DNA of 8,831 bases from Pseudomonadota bacterium (GTDB lineage: Bacteria > Pseudomonadota > Gammaproteobacteria > Burkholderiales > Casimicrobiaceae), in the NCBI GenBank assembly GCA_022709775.1, contig JAKLIE010000048.1, positions 1 through 8,831 of the forward strand, given 5' to 3'. Below, one piece after another: positions 1-6,185 of the stretch (position 1 is the stretch's first letter; every line of letters starts with the position of its first letter). The notes beneath the pieces were generated by a model that saw only the letters and a program-made list of their open reading frames with translations, did no database searches and had not been told where the DNA came from. The position numbers were made by a program, and so were the translations under genes.

Positions 1-192
1 CGCGAGAAGCCCTCCGCGTTCGACCCGCGCGACTTCCTGAAGCCCGCGCGCGAGGCGGCGAAGGCGATCTGCAAGCAGCGTTACGAGCAGTTCGGCTGCG
101 CGGGGATGGGCTCGAAGATCAGGCCGGTGCCGCTCGAGAAGATCGCCTCCAGGTACAAGGCCGGCGAACTGCGCCAGGTCGTTCACGGTTGA
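1..192 (+). CDS. fba: Fructose-bisphosphate aldolase class II, C-terminal end (partial)
   Basis: Frame 1 is open from the left edge and encodes the last 63 residues before TGA at 190-192. The enzyme cleaves fructose 1,6-bisphosphate to dihydroxyacetone phosphate and glyceraldehyde 3-phosphate (glycolysis, gluconeogenesis, Calvin cycle) in the cytoplasm. The tail carries FDPRDFLKPA, a helix with RYEQFG, then GSKIRPVPLE and RYKAGEL. This order is what I recall for the C-terminus of the Calvin-cycle subtype of class II aldolase, whereas the other class IIA enzymes end shortly after the helix. The zinc-binding and catalytic residues lie upstream, outside the window. A GC-rich hairpin follows 14 bases after the stop, so transcription may end before the sulfatase. 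The family call is fairly firm; the subtype rests on a short tail. Confidence 0.85.
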   Translation, partial: REKPSAFDPRDFLKPAREAAKAICKQRYEQFGCAGMGSKIRPVPLEKIASRYKAGELRQVVHG

Positions 193-206
193 CGCGGGCA
201 AACCTC

Positions 207-236
207 TCCGCCGCGTGCATCGCCGCGCGCGGCGGA
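207..236 (+). terminator. GC-rich hairpin downstream of the aldolase gene
   Basis: A perfect 9-bp inverted repeat pairs TCCGCCGCG (207-215) with CGCGGCGGA (228-236) around a 12-base loop. It starts 14 bases after the aldolase stop and ends before the sulfatase Shine-Dalgarno. There is no T-tract after it, so it is not a canonical intrinsic terminator. It could stall polymerase, protect a 3' end or be chance in GC-rich DNA. Confidence 0.4.
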
Positions 237-250
237 CGTGCGCGACCAAC

Positions 251-255
251 AGGAG
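251..255 (+). promoter_or_regulatory. Shine-Dalgarno AGGAG that sets the sulfatase start
   Basis: AGGAG lies 8 bases upstream of the ATG at 264. The reading frame is open further upstream to about 189, but the ATG at 264 is the only one with a strong ribosome binding site and it starts directly with a clean signal peptide. This decides the start. Confidence 0.8.
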
Positions 256-263
256 TCTCCTCC

Positions 264-1706
264 ATGCAAGTGAACCGCATCGCCGCATTCGCGTTGGCGT
301 CGCTGGCTGCCGTCATCGCCGCGTGGACGCCGGGCGCCGGCGCGCAGCCCGTCCCGCCGCGCCCGCACGTCGTCTACATCGTTTCCGACGACCAGGGCTG
401 GAAGGACGTCGGCTTCCATGGGTCCGACATCCGGACGCCGACCATCGACCGGCTCGCGATGGGCGGCGCGCGGCTCGAGCAGTTCTACGCGCAGCCGATG
501 TGCACGCCGTCGCGGGCGGCGCTGATGACGGGCCGGTATCCGCACCGCTACGGCCTGCAGACGCTGGTCATCCCGTCGGCGGGCACCTACGGGCTCGCCA
601 CCGACGAGCGGCTGCTGCCGCAGGCGCTGAAGGAGGCCGGGTACCGCACGGCGATCGTCGGCAAGTGGCACCTCGGACATGCCGATCGCAAGTACTGGCC
701 GCGCGAGCGCGGTTTCGACTACCAGTACGGGCCGCTGCTCGGCGAGATCGACTACTTCGATCACTCGGCGCACGGCACGCGCGACTGGTTCCGCGACGGT
801 CGGCCCGTCGTCGAGCAAGGCTACGTCACCGAGCTCCTCGGCAACGACGCGGTGCGGCTGATCGAGGCTCACGACCCGAAGGTCCCGCTCTTCCTCTACC
901 TCGCCTTCACCGCGCCGCACGCGCCCTACCAGGCGCCCCGGGCGGCGCTCGACCGCTACGCGTCGGTCGGCGACCCCTCGCGACGCGCGTACGCGGCGAT
1001 GATCTCGTCGATGGACGACCAGATCGGCCGCGTCGTCGACGCGCTCGAACGGCGCGGGATGCGCGACAACACGCTGATCGTGTTCCAGAGCGACAACGGC
1101 GGGCCTCGCTCGGCGAAGTTCACCGGCGAGATCGACATGTCGAAGAGCACGATCCCGGCGGACAACGGTCCGTTCCGCGACGGCAAGGGAACGCTCTACG
1201 AGGGCGGCACGCGCGTGGTCGCGCTCGCCAACTGGCCCGGACGCATCGCCGCGGGGTCGGTCGTCGACGGGCCGCTCCACGTCGTCGACATGTACCCGAC
1301 GATCGCGGCGCTCGCGGGCGCCGACGCGCTCAAGGGCAAGCCGCTGGACGGGATGAACGTGTGGGGCGCGCTCGCCGAGGGAAAGGCATCGCCGCGCGAC
1401 GAAGTCGTGTACGACATCGAGCCGTTCCGCGCCGCGCTGCGCAGCGGACGCTGGAAGCTCGTCTGGCAGGCGACGCTGCCGTCCCGGGTCGAGCTCTTCG
1501 ACCTCGCGCAGGATCCCGGGGAGGCCGCGAATCTCGCCGACGCGAACCCCGCGAAGGTCGCCGAGCTCAAGCAGCGGATCGAGGCGCAGGCGCGCGACGC
1601 CGTGCCGCCCCTCATCGTCAACGAGGCGTTCGGCGCGGTGAAGCCGGCCTTGTTCGGCTCGGTGCTGCTGCCCGCCGACGCGAAGGCCGTCGAGACCCAG
1701 CCCTGA
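264..1706 (+). CDS. Secreted type I sulfatase, arylsulfatase B-like
   Basis: This 480-residue exported sulfatase hydrolyses sulfate esters, probably on a sugar or aryl substrate in the periplasm. Residues 1-27 form a signal peptide (hydrophobic stretch 6-20, cleavage after AGA). The sulfatase signature C80-T-P-S-R84 is present; Cys80 would be oxidised to formylglycine. Other active-site positions visible are D42-D43 in SDDQG, K134 and H136 in GKWHLG, H219 in TAPHAPY, D277-N278 in QSDNGG and K308 in DGKGTLYEGG. Their spacing largely matches what I recall for human arylsulfatase B (38 residues from the first Asp to Cys, 54 from Cys to Lys, 58 from His to Asp). The C-terminal part has the usual RSGRWKLVW strand and an ELFDLAQDPGE motif. 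Length is slightly below the mammalian enzyme. The substrate cannot be told, and no formylglycine-generating enzyme is in the window. It faces the DUF1223 gene tail to tail. Confidence 0.93.
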   Translation: MQVNRIAAFALASLAAVIAAWTPGAGAQPVPPRPHVVYIVSDDQGWKDVGFHGSDIRTPTIDRLAMGGARLEQFYAQPMCTPSRAALMTGRYPHRYGLQTLVIPSAGTYGLATDERLLPQALKEAGYRTAIVGKWHLGHADRKYWPRERGFDYQYGPLLGEIDYFDHSAHGTRDWFRDGRPVVEQGYVTELLGNDAVRLIEAHDPKVPLFLYLAFTAPHAPYQAPRAALDRYASVGDPSRRAYAAMISSMDDQIGRVVDALERRGMRDNTLIVFQSDNGGPRSAKFTGEIDMSKSTIPADNGPFRDGKGTLYEGGTRVVALANWPGRIAAGSVVDGPLHVVDMYPTIAALAGADALKGKPLDGMNVWGALAEGKASPRDEVVYDIEPFRAALRSGRWKLVWQATLPSRVELFDLAQDPGEAANLADANPAKVAELKQRIEAQARDAVPPLIVNEAFGAVKPALFGSVLLPADAKAVETQP

Positions 1707-1714
1707 CGGCTGGG
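1696..1714. terminator. Hairpin between convergent sulfatase and DUF1223 genes
   Basis: A perfect 7-bp stem pairs CCCAGCC (1696-1702) with GGCTGGG (1708-1714) around CTGAC, which contains the sulfatase stop codon. It lies 24 bp from the stop of the opposing gene, so it could serve both directions. No T-rich tail is seen on either strand, so intrinsic termination is only a suggestion. Confidence 0.4.
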
Positions 1715-1737
1715 CCCGGCCCTCCTTCGTCGCGGCG

Positions 1738-2526
1738 TCAGCGGACGCAGCCGTCGAGCGGCAGCACGAGCGCCTGCAGCACCTCGCGACGCGCGCCGCG
1801 CTCGACGAACGCGACGAGCTGGGGATCGCGGCCGAGGTCGGCCGGAGGGTCGAACGTCGCGTCCAAGCGCATCGTTCCCGACGCGTCGGCTTCGCGGCCG
1901 GCGGCCAGCGCACGCACGATGCGGTCGTGCACGAGCACGACGCCGGCATTCTCGCCGCGCCTTACGTCGGTCACGTGTCCGCTGTCGACCCACGCGACCA
2001 CGAGGCGGGCGCCCGCGGCCTCCGCGGGCATGCGCACGCGGGCCGTCGCGACCACGGCGAGTCGCCTGCCAGCGGACCTCGCCCCGAGCACGATGTCGGC
2101 CCGGGAGGGGACCGCCGCCGCGTGCGCGATCGCTCGCGTCGCACCGTCGCCTCTCCACGCGGAGAAGTCGACGCCCTGCAGCAGGACCTGGGGCGTGTAG
2201 ACGACCGCGCTTCGCGCGTCGTGCGCGACCGAGCGCTGGCGCGCCGACCACTCCGGTCGCGCGAACCGGTCCGGCCACCCCAGTCGATCCCAGTAGTCGA
2301 CGTGGAACGCGAGCGCGGCCACTTCGACGCCGCCGGCACCCGACGTCGCGGAGAGCCAGCGATCGGCCGGCGGACAACTCGAGCAGCCTTCCGACGTGTA
2401 GAGCTCGACGAGCGGCAGCGTGCGCTCGCCGCTCCCGGCCCGGCAGGCCGGCTCCGCGGCGCGGACGCCGGCCGCGGTCGCGCACAGCGCGAGGACGAGC
2501 GACGCGACCGCCTTCGATGATCTCAT
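1738..2526 (-). CDS. Secreted DUF1223 family protein (thioredoxin-like fold)
   Basis: This is a 262-residue exported protein of the DUF1223 family, whose biochemical role is not established. A signal peptide spans about residues 1-24 (RSSK followed by a hydrophobic run, then VRAAE). The family hallmark ELYTSEGCSSCPPAD is at 41-55, with a CxxC pair C48-C51 in the place of a thioredoxin active site. HVDYWDRLGWPDRF follows at 75-88 and YTPQVLLQG at 110-118, where P112 resembles the thioredoxin cis-proline. The C-terminal half (about 130-262) is a beta-rich region with no motif I recognise. A thiol-disulfide or metal-linked periplasmic role is an inference from the CxxC. The ATG has no clear Shine-Dalgarno. 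The gene diverges from the GlsB-like gene across 125 bp and converges with the sulfatase. Confidence 0.9.
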   Translation of the reverse strand: MRSSKAVASLVLALCATAAGVRAAEPACRAGSGERTLPLVELYTSEGCSSCPPADRWLSATSGAGGVEVAALAFHVDYWDRLGWPDRFARPEWSARQRSVAHDARSAVVYTPQVLLQGVDFSAWRGDGATRAIAHAAAVPSRADIVLGARSAGRRLAVVATARVRMPAEAAGARLVVAWVDSGHVTDVRRGENAGVVLVHDRIVRALAAGREADASGTMRLDATFDPPADLGRDPQLVAFVERGARREVLQALVLPLDGCVR

Positions 2527-2559
2527 GGCGAAGGGTCGTCGCGGCCCGCCCGGCGATTA

Positions 2560-2587
2560 CACGCCGGCGTGATGCGGCGTGCTAGCA
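2560..2587. promoter_or_regulatory. Two palindromes in a divergent intergenic region; possible operator/promoter
   Basis: The 125-bp gap between the DUF1223 start (2526) and the GlsB-like start (2652) contains a perfect 12-bp palindrome CACGCCGGCGTG (2560-2571) and, 8 bases on, a perfect 8-bp palindrome TGCTAGCA (2580-2587). TAGCAT (2583-2588) could act as a -10 for the rightward gene, but the nearest -35-like hexamer, TTACAC (2557-2562), is 20 bp away, which is too far for an ordinary sigma-70 promoter. Location between divergent starts fits an operator; no regulator gene is in the window. Confidence 0.3.
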
Positions 2588-2596
2588 TCGTCGACT

Positions 2597-2616
2597 CCGG
2601 AAGCGATCCCTTCCGG
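2597..2616 (+). promoter_or_regulatory. Leader hairpin upstream of the GlsB-like gene
   Basis: A perfect 7-bp stem pairs CCGGAAG (2597-2603) with CTTCCGG (2610-2616) around a 6-base loop. It ends 35 bases before the ATG and 25 before the GGAG ribosome binding site. If transcription begins near 2590 it would be the first structure of the mRNA, able to protect the 5' end or affect translation. It could also be a DNA-level operator. Confidence 0.3.
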
Positions 2617-2651
2617 CAGCGTCGTCAATCCGCCACCTTCGGGAGACCGCC

Positions 2652-2915
2652 ATGAGCGTCATGGGCATCGTCTGGATGATCGTCATCGGCTTCGTCGTCG
2701 GCCTGCTCGCTCGCTTCTTCTATCCCGGCGCCATCAACCTCGGCTTCTGGATGACCACGGCGCTGGGCATCGGCGGCTCGGTCGTCGGCGGCATCATCGG
2801 CGGACTGTTCGGCGGGTCGTCCGACGGCAGATTCAGGCCCGCCGGCTGGATCATGTCGATCGTGGGCGCACTGATCCTGCTCTGGGCGTACCTCAACTTC
2901 TTCGTCGGCAAGTGA
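2652..2915 (+). CDS. GlsB/YeaQ/YmgE family small membrane protein
   Basis: This 87-residue, almost wholly hydrophobic protein belongs to the family also named transglycosylase-associated protein, linked in several bacteria to general and envelope stress; its molecular function is unsettled. Three membrane segments are visible: about 4-21 (IVWMIVIGFVVGLLAR), about 30-54 with the Gly-rich GIGGSVVGGIIGGLFGG family core, and about 64-84 (AGWIMSIVGALILLWAYL). The conserved ARFFYPG loop follows the first segment, as in the family. GGAG at 2642-2645 lies 6 bases before the ATG. Length fits the family norm of 80-90 residues. Its stop codon overlaps the GTG start of the dehydratase-like gene, so the two are probably cotranscribed, although a link in function is not obvious. 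Confidence 0.92.
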   Translation: MSVMGIVWMIVIGFVVGLLARFFYPGAINLGFWMTTALGIGGSVVGGIIGGLFGGSSDGRFRPAGWIMSIVGALILLWAYLNFFVGK

Positions 2916-3895
2916 CGCCGTACGCGGCCCGGGCGACCGGGCCGCTCGCGCTCGCCGAGGTCGAGGCGGCGGCCCGTCGCGTCTACGCGGCGATGCCGCC
3001 GACGCCCCAGGTCGCCTGGCCGCTCGTCGCGAAGCGCGCCGGCACCGAGGTCTGGGTCAAGCACGAGAACCACACGCCGACCGGCGCGTTCAAGGTGCGC
3101 GGCGGATTGAACCTCCTGGGCGAGCTCGCCGATTCGCCCGCTCGGCCCGCAGGCGTCGCCAGCGCGACCCGGGGCAATCACGGACAGAGCCTCGCGTTCG
3201 CGGCACGTCGCCACGGGCTCGCCTGCACGATCGTCGTCCCGCACGGCAACTCGCGCGGCAAGAACGCCGCGATGCGCGCGTACGGCGCCGAGCTGATCGA
3301 GCACGGCCGCGACTTCGACGAGGCGCGAGTGCGTGCGCACGAGATCGCGCGCGAGCGCGGACTCGCGTTCGTCGGCCCGTTCGAGCGGCCGCTCGTCGCG
3401 GGCGTCGCCACCTACGCGCTGGAGCTCTTCCGCGCGGTCGCGAATCTCGACCGCGTCTACGTCCCGATCGGCTGCGGCTCGGGCATCTGCGGGCTCATCG
3501 GCGTGCGCGACGCGCTCGGCCTTTCGACCGCGATCGTCGGCGTCGTCTCGACCGGGGCGAATGCCTACGCGCAGTCGTTCCGCGCGCGCGCGCCGATCGA
3601 GACGCCCTCTGCCGTCACGATGGCGGACGGCATGGCGGTGCGCGTGCCGGTCGCCGCCGCGCTCGAGATCCTGTGGCGCGGCGCGGAAGACGTGATCGAG
3701 GTCGACGATGCCGCGGTCGGCGAGGCGATGCGCGCGCTGTTCGACGACGCGCACCAGGTCGCCGAGGGAGCCGGCGCGGCGCCGCTCGCCGCGCTGCTCG
3801 CCGACCCGCGGCGCGCCGGGCGGCGCTGCGCGGTCGTCCTGTCCGGCGGCAACGTCGACCGCGACGTCTATCGCGACGTGCTCGCCGCGGTCTGA
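2912..3895 (+). CDS. Threonine/serine dehydratase-like PLP enzyme
   Basis: This 327-residue fold-type II PLP enzyme would deaminate a beta-hydroxy amino acid such as threonine or serine to a 2-oxo acid and ammonia in the cytoplasm. Visible motifs are K61 in TPTGAFKVRGG (Schiff-base lysine), N89 in TRGNHGQS, the phosphate-binding glycine loop GCGSGICG at 187-194, and S311 in SGGN near the C-terminus, expected to face the pyridine nitrogen. There is no C-terminal ACT regulatory domain, so it resembles catabolic single-domain forms. The MPPTPQ and KHENHTPTGAFK signatures mark a subgroup usually annotated only as threonine dehydratase; the true substrate may be another hydroxy amino acid. The GTG at 2912 is chosen because it keeps the conserved first helix (LALAEVEAAARRVYAAM); ATG 2993 would remove most of it. 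GTG overlaps the TGA of the upstream gene by GTGA and has no Shine-Dalgarno of its own, which suggests translational coupling. Confidence 0.88.
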   Translation: MTPYAARATGPLALAEVEAAARRVYAAMPPTPQVAWPLVAKRAGTEVWVKHENHTPTGAFKVRGGLNLLGELADSPARPAGVASATRGNHGQSLAFAARRHGLACTIVVPHGNSRGKNAAMRAYGAELIEHGRDFDEARVRAHEIARERGLAFVGPFERPLVAGVATYALELFRAVANLDRVYVPIGCGSGICGLIGVRDALGLSTAIVGVVSTGANAYAQSFRARAPIETPSAVTMADGMAVRVPVAAALEILWRGAEDVIEVDDAAVGEAMRALFDDAHQVAEGAGAAPLAALLADPRRAGRRCAVVLSGGNVDRDVYRDVLAAV

Positions 3896-3907
3896 CCCGC
3901 GGCGACG

Positions 3908-5491
3908 TCAGACGCGCCGCACGCGCGTCTGGGACTGCTCGCGCAGGTACTGCGTCAGGTAATAGAGCGAGCCCGCGGACTTGCCGGTCGATCCGGAGCC
4001 CTTCCAGCCGCCGAACGGCTGGTGGCCCGGCCACGCCCCCGTCGTCGCTCCCTGCGGACGGTTCGCGTACGCGACGCCCGCCTCGATCGTCGCGAAGAAG
4101 CGCTCGGTCTCGTCGGGGTCGCCGTAAAAGCCCGCGGTGAGGCCGTACTCGCTCGCGTTCGCGCGCGCGATGCCTTCGTCGACCGAGTCCACCGGCGCCA
4201 CCAGCACGAACGGCGCGAACAACTCCTGCGACCACAGCGGGTGGTCGATCGGCGCGCGCGCGACCGTCGGCGCGACGTAGTGGCCGTGCGCGAGGTCGCC
4301 GTGGTCGAGGCGCTCGCCGCCGTGCACGATCGCGCCGGCCGCGCCGAGCGCATGCACCTGCGCGGCCGCGTCCTCGTAGCGCGCGACCGCGTGGGCGTCG
4401 ATGAGCGGCCCCATCCAGTGCTCGCGCACGGTCGGATCGCCGGTCGCGACGCGCATCGCCGCCTGGTGCAGCGCGGAGACGACGTCGGCGTAGCGCGTGT
4501 GGTCGACGTAGACGCGGGAGCAGGCCGAGCACTTCTGGCCGGTGAGCCCGAACGCCGAGCGCGCGATGCCGGTCACCGCATCGCCGAGGTTCGCGTGCCG
4601 ACTCACGATCGTGGCATTCTTGCCGCCCATCTCGGCGATGCACGGGCGCGGCCAGCGCGCCTGCGCGAACGTGCGCACGAGGTGCATCCCGACCTCGTAG
4701 CTGCCGGTGAACGTCGCCCCCGCGACGCGCGGATCGCGGACGAGCGGCTCGCCGACGGCCGCTCCGCTGCCGGTCACGAGATTGAACACACCCGGCGGCA
4801 CGCCGGCGTCGCGCAGCGCCAGCGCGAGGAGCCGGGCGCTCCATGGCGTCGTCGTCGCAGGCTTAAGCACGACCGTGTTGCCGGCGACCAGCGCTGCGCC
4901 CGCCGGTCCCCCCGCGAGCGCGAGCGGGAAGTTGAACGGCGCGATCACGAGCCACGGCCCCCACGGCTTCATCGCGCTCGTGTTCTCGCTCGAGAAGCCG
5001 GCCACCGGATCGCGCGCCATCGCGCGGACGAATCCGTCGTTCGCCTCCATCCGGTCGCACGAGTAGCGGATCAGGTCGGCCGTCTCCTGCGCCTCGCCGA
5101 GCGCCTCCATCCGGTTCTTGCCGACCTCGAGCGCGAGCACCGCGCCGATCTCGTAGACACGGCCCTCGATCAGGTCGGCCGCGCGCCTGAGCGTCGCGAC
5201 CCGCTTCCGCCACGGCGTCGCGGCCCACGCGGGGAACGCGCGGGCGGCGGCCTCCATCGCGGCGGCGGCGTGCGTGCCGTCCCCCGCCTGGAACCGGCCG
5301 AGCGCGACCCGGCGGTCGATCGGGCCGTGCACGGTGAACTGCTTCGCGGCGCGCACGTCCTCGCCGCCGATCCACATCGGGTGCTCGGCGCCGAGACTCG
5401 ACCGGACCGCCGCGAGCGCCGCTTCGAAATGCCGGTGCAGATCCTCCGGCGGATCGAACATCGTCGAATAGGTGAGCTTGAAGGTCGTCAT
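3908..5491 (-). CDS. Aldehyde dehydrogenase, glutamate-gamma-semialdehyde (P5C) dehydrogenase type
   Basis: This 527-residue NAD(P)-dependent aldehyde dehydrogenase has all catalytic positions: N187 in APFNFPLALAGG, K210 in VVLKPA, the nucleotide-binding turn FTGSYEVG at 261-268, E287 in AEMGGKN, nucleophile C321 in GQKCSACSR, and E423 in SQELFAPF. The PRPCIAEMGGKN and GQKCSACSRVYV segments and the end QPFGGWKGSGSTGKSAGSLYY match the group often annotated as L-glutamate gamma-semialdehyde dehydrogenase, which oxidises the product of proline breakdown to glutamate. No proline dehydrogenase domain is fused and none is nearby, so the substrate is inferred from family likeness. The start is the ATG at 5491, where homology begins (TFKLTYSTMFDPPEDL). 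The frame stays open upstream, but that part looks like non-coding GC-rich translation. No Shine-Dalgarno is seen. The gene ends 12 bp from the stop of the convergent dehydratase. Confidence 0.88.
   Translation of the reverse strand: MTTFKLTYSTMFDPPEDLHRHFEAALAAVRSSLGAEHPMWIGGEDVRAAKQFTVHGPIDRRVALGRFQAGDGTHAAAAMEAAARAFPAWAATPWRKRVATLRRAADLIEGRVYEIGAVLALEVGKNRMEALGEAQETADLIRYSCDRMEANDGFVRAMARDPVAGFSSENTSAMKPWGPWLVIAPFNFPLALAGGPAGAALVAGNTVVLKPATTTPWSARLLALALRDAGVPPGVFNLVTGSGAAVGEPLVRDPRVAGATFTGSYEVGMHLVRTFAQARWPRPCIAEMGGKNATIVSRHANLGDAVTGIARSAFGLTGQKCSACSRVYVDHTRYADVVSALHQAAMRVATGDPTVREHWMGPLIDAHAVARYEDAAAQVHALGAAGAIVHGGERLDHGDLAHGHYVAPTVARAPIDHPLWSQELFAPFVLVAPVDSVDEGIARANASEYGLTAGFYGDPDETERFFATIEAGVAYANRPQGATTGAWPGHQPFGGWKGSGSTGKSAGSLYYLTQYLREQSQTRVRRV
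3909..3931. terminator. Hairpin at the shared 3' end of two convergent genes
   Basis: A perfect 8-bp stem pairs CAGACGCG (3909-3916) with CGCGTCTG (3924-3931) around a 7-base loop; a G-T wobble can add a pair. It lies inside the last codons of the aldehyde dehydrogenase gene, overlaps its stop (3908-3910), and starts 13 bases after the dehydratase stop. It is well placed to end rightward transcription. No T-tract follows on the plus strand. Confidence 0.45.
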
Positions 5492-5550
5492 GGCGGCATC
5501 GCGGGAGGTGTCACGAACGGAAAAGAGCGGTCCGGGCACGGCTCGCGACG

Positions 5551-5580
5551 GGGCAGGCTGCGCGCGCGGGCGGCCTGCCC
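5551..5580 (-). terminator. Hairpin between the DUF2726 gene and the aldehyde dehydrogenase gene
   Basis: In the 103-bp gap, GGGCAGGC (5551-5558) pairs perfectly with GCCTGCCC (5573-5580) around a 14-base GC-rich loop. On the minus strand it lies 15-44 bases past the DUF2726 stop and about 60 bases before the aldehyde dehydrogenase start. No T-run follows. It may attenuate or end transcription from the DUF2726 gene, or simply reflect base composition. Confidence 0.35.
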
Positions 5581-5594
5581 GGCCACGGCGACGT

Positions 5595-6185
5595 CTACAC
5601 GAGATCGGCGGCAGGCCCGAGGACCTGCTCGCGCAACTCGCGGTAGCGCGGCAGCTGCGGCGGGTAGATCGCGATGTACTTGACCTGGGCCGCCTGCAGG
5701 CAGCGCTGCTTGATGATCTCGAGCTTCTGGTCGCGCGGATTGGTGACCTGCTCGGGCTCCTTCGCATCGACGATCGCGACGATCGTCATGTCCTTGTCGC
5801 AGACCACGAAGCCCACGTGCTGGTTGGCGATCTTGCGGAACGCGCGCAGCCGCTCCATGCCCTGCGGCCCGATCTTCACCTGCAGCACGTCCGCGAGGCG
5901 GATCTTCGCGAAGATCTCGTGGCGCGGGAATGCGGCCCTGAGCAGCAGGAACACGACGCTCTCGGCCTTGGTGAGGAAGCGCGGGCGCAGCAGGTAGAGG
6001 CCCGGCAGTTCCGCGGACGACAGCAGTCGCGTCGTCTCGCCCTCGGTCCATTGCGCGACCGTGTTCGGCGAGTCGAGGCCGCCGCGCGTCGTCGGCCCGG
6101 GCCCGCGGTTGCGCTTGACCAGGCCGACGATCACCGCGACCGACAGTGCGGCGATCGCGAGGGCGAAGAGGATGCCCGAGCTCAT
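5595..6185 (-). CDS. Membrane-anchored DUF2726 family protein
   Basis: This 196-residue protein has one N-terminal membrane segment (about residues 4-23), a basic KRNRG stretch just after it, then a linker to about 60. This predicts a short anchor with the bulk in the cytoplasm. The DUF2726 core runs from about 67 (PRFLTKAESVVFLLL) to 190, with the conserved AKIRLADVLQVK at 93-104, FVVCD at 126-130, IVAIVDAKE at 135-143 and RDQKLEIIKQ at 151-160. The order D130, then D140-x-K142 at the end of a beta strand, looks like a PD-(D/E)XK nuclease core; DNA binding or cleavage is my inference and has not been shown for this protein. The ATG at 6185 has only weak purines upstream, but overlaps by ATGA the stop of a 22-codon ORF. 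It runs in the same direction as the aldehyde dehydrogenase gene, with a hairpin between them. Confidence 0.82.
   Translation of the reverse strand: MSSGILFALAIAALSVAVIVGLVKRNRGPGPTTRGGLDSPNTVAQWTEGETTRLLSSAELPGLYLLRPRFLTKAESVVFLLLRAAFPRHEIFAKIRLADVLQVKIGPQGMERLRAFRKIANQHVGFVVCDKDMTIVAIVDAKEPEQVTNPRDQKLEIIKQRCLQAAQVKYIAIYPPQLPRYRELREQVLGPAADLV

Noticed and set aside
189..194. TTGACG as a -35 box for the sulfatase
   Set aside because: It overlaps the aldolase stop, and no acceptable -10 hexamer occurs 16-18 bp downstream.
183..1949. Long minus-strand ORF (588 codons) opposite the sulfatase
   Set aside because: It is Arg/Val/Asp-rich with no recognisable domain and lies antisense to a clear sulfatase. 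Such ORFs are usual in GC-rich genes where stop codons are rare.
215..2200. Plus-strand 661-codon ORF in another frame across the sulfatase and beyond
   Set aside because: It is an Arg/Ala/Pro-rich shadow that spans the convergent gene boundary and has no domain signature.
4022..5683. Plus-strand 553-codon ORF opposite the aldehyde dehydrogenase
   Set aside because: The minus-strand gene has every ALDH catalytic motif; the plus-strand product is low-complexity Arg-rich sequence.
5491..5767. Longer N-terminus for the aldehyde dehydrogenase in the open upstream frame
   Set aside because: The extension is Arg/Ser/Pro-rich, overlaps the 3' end of the DUF2726 gene, and the family-like sequence starts right at the ATG at 5491.
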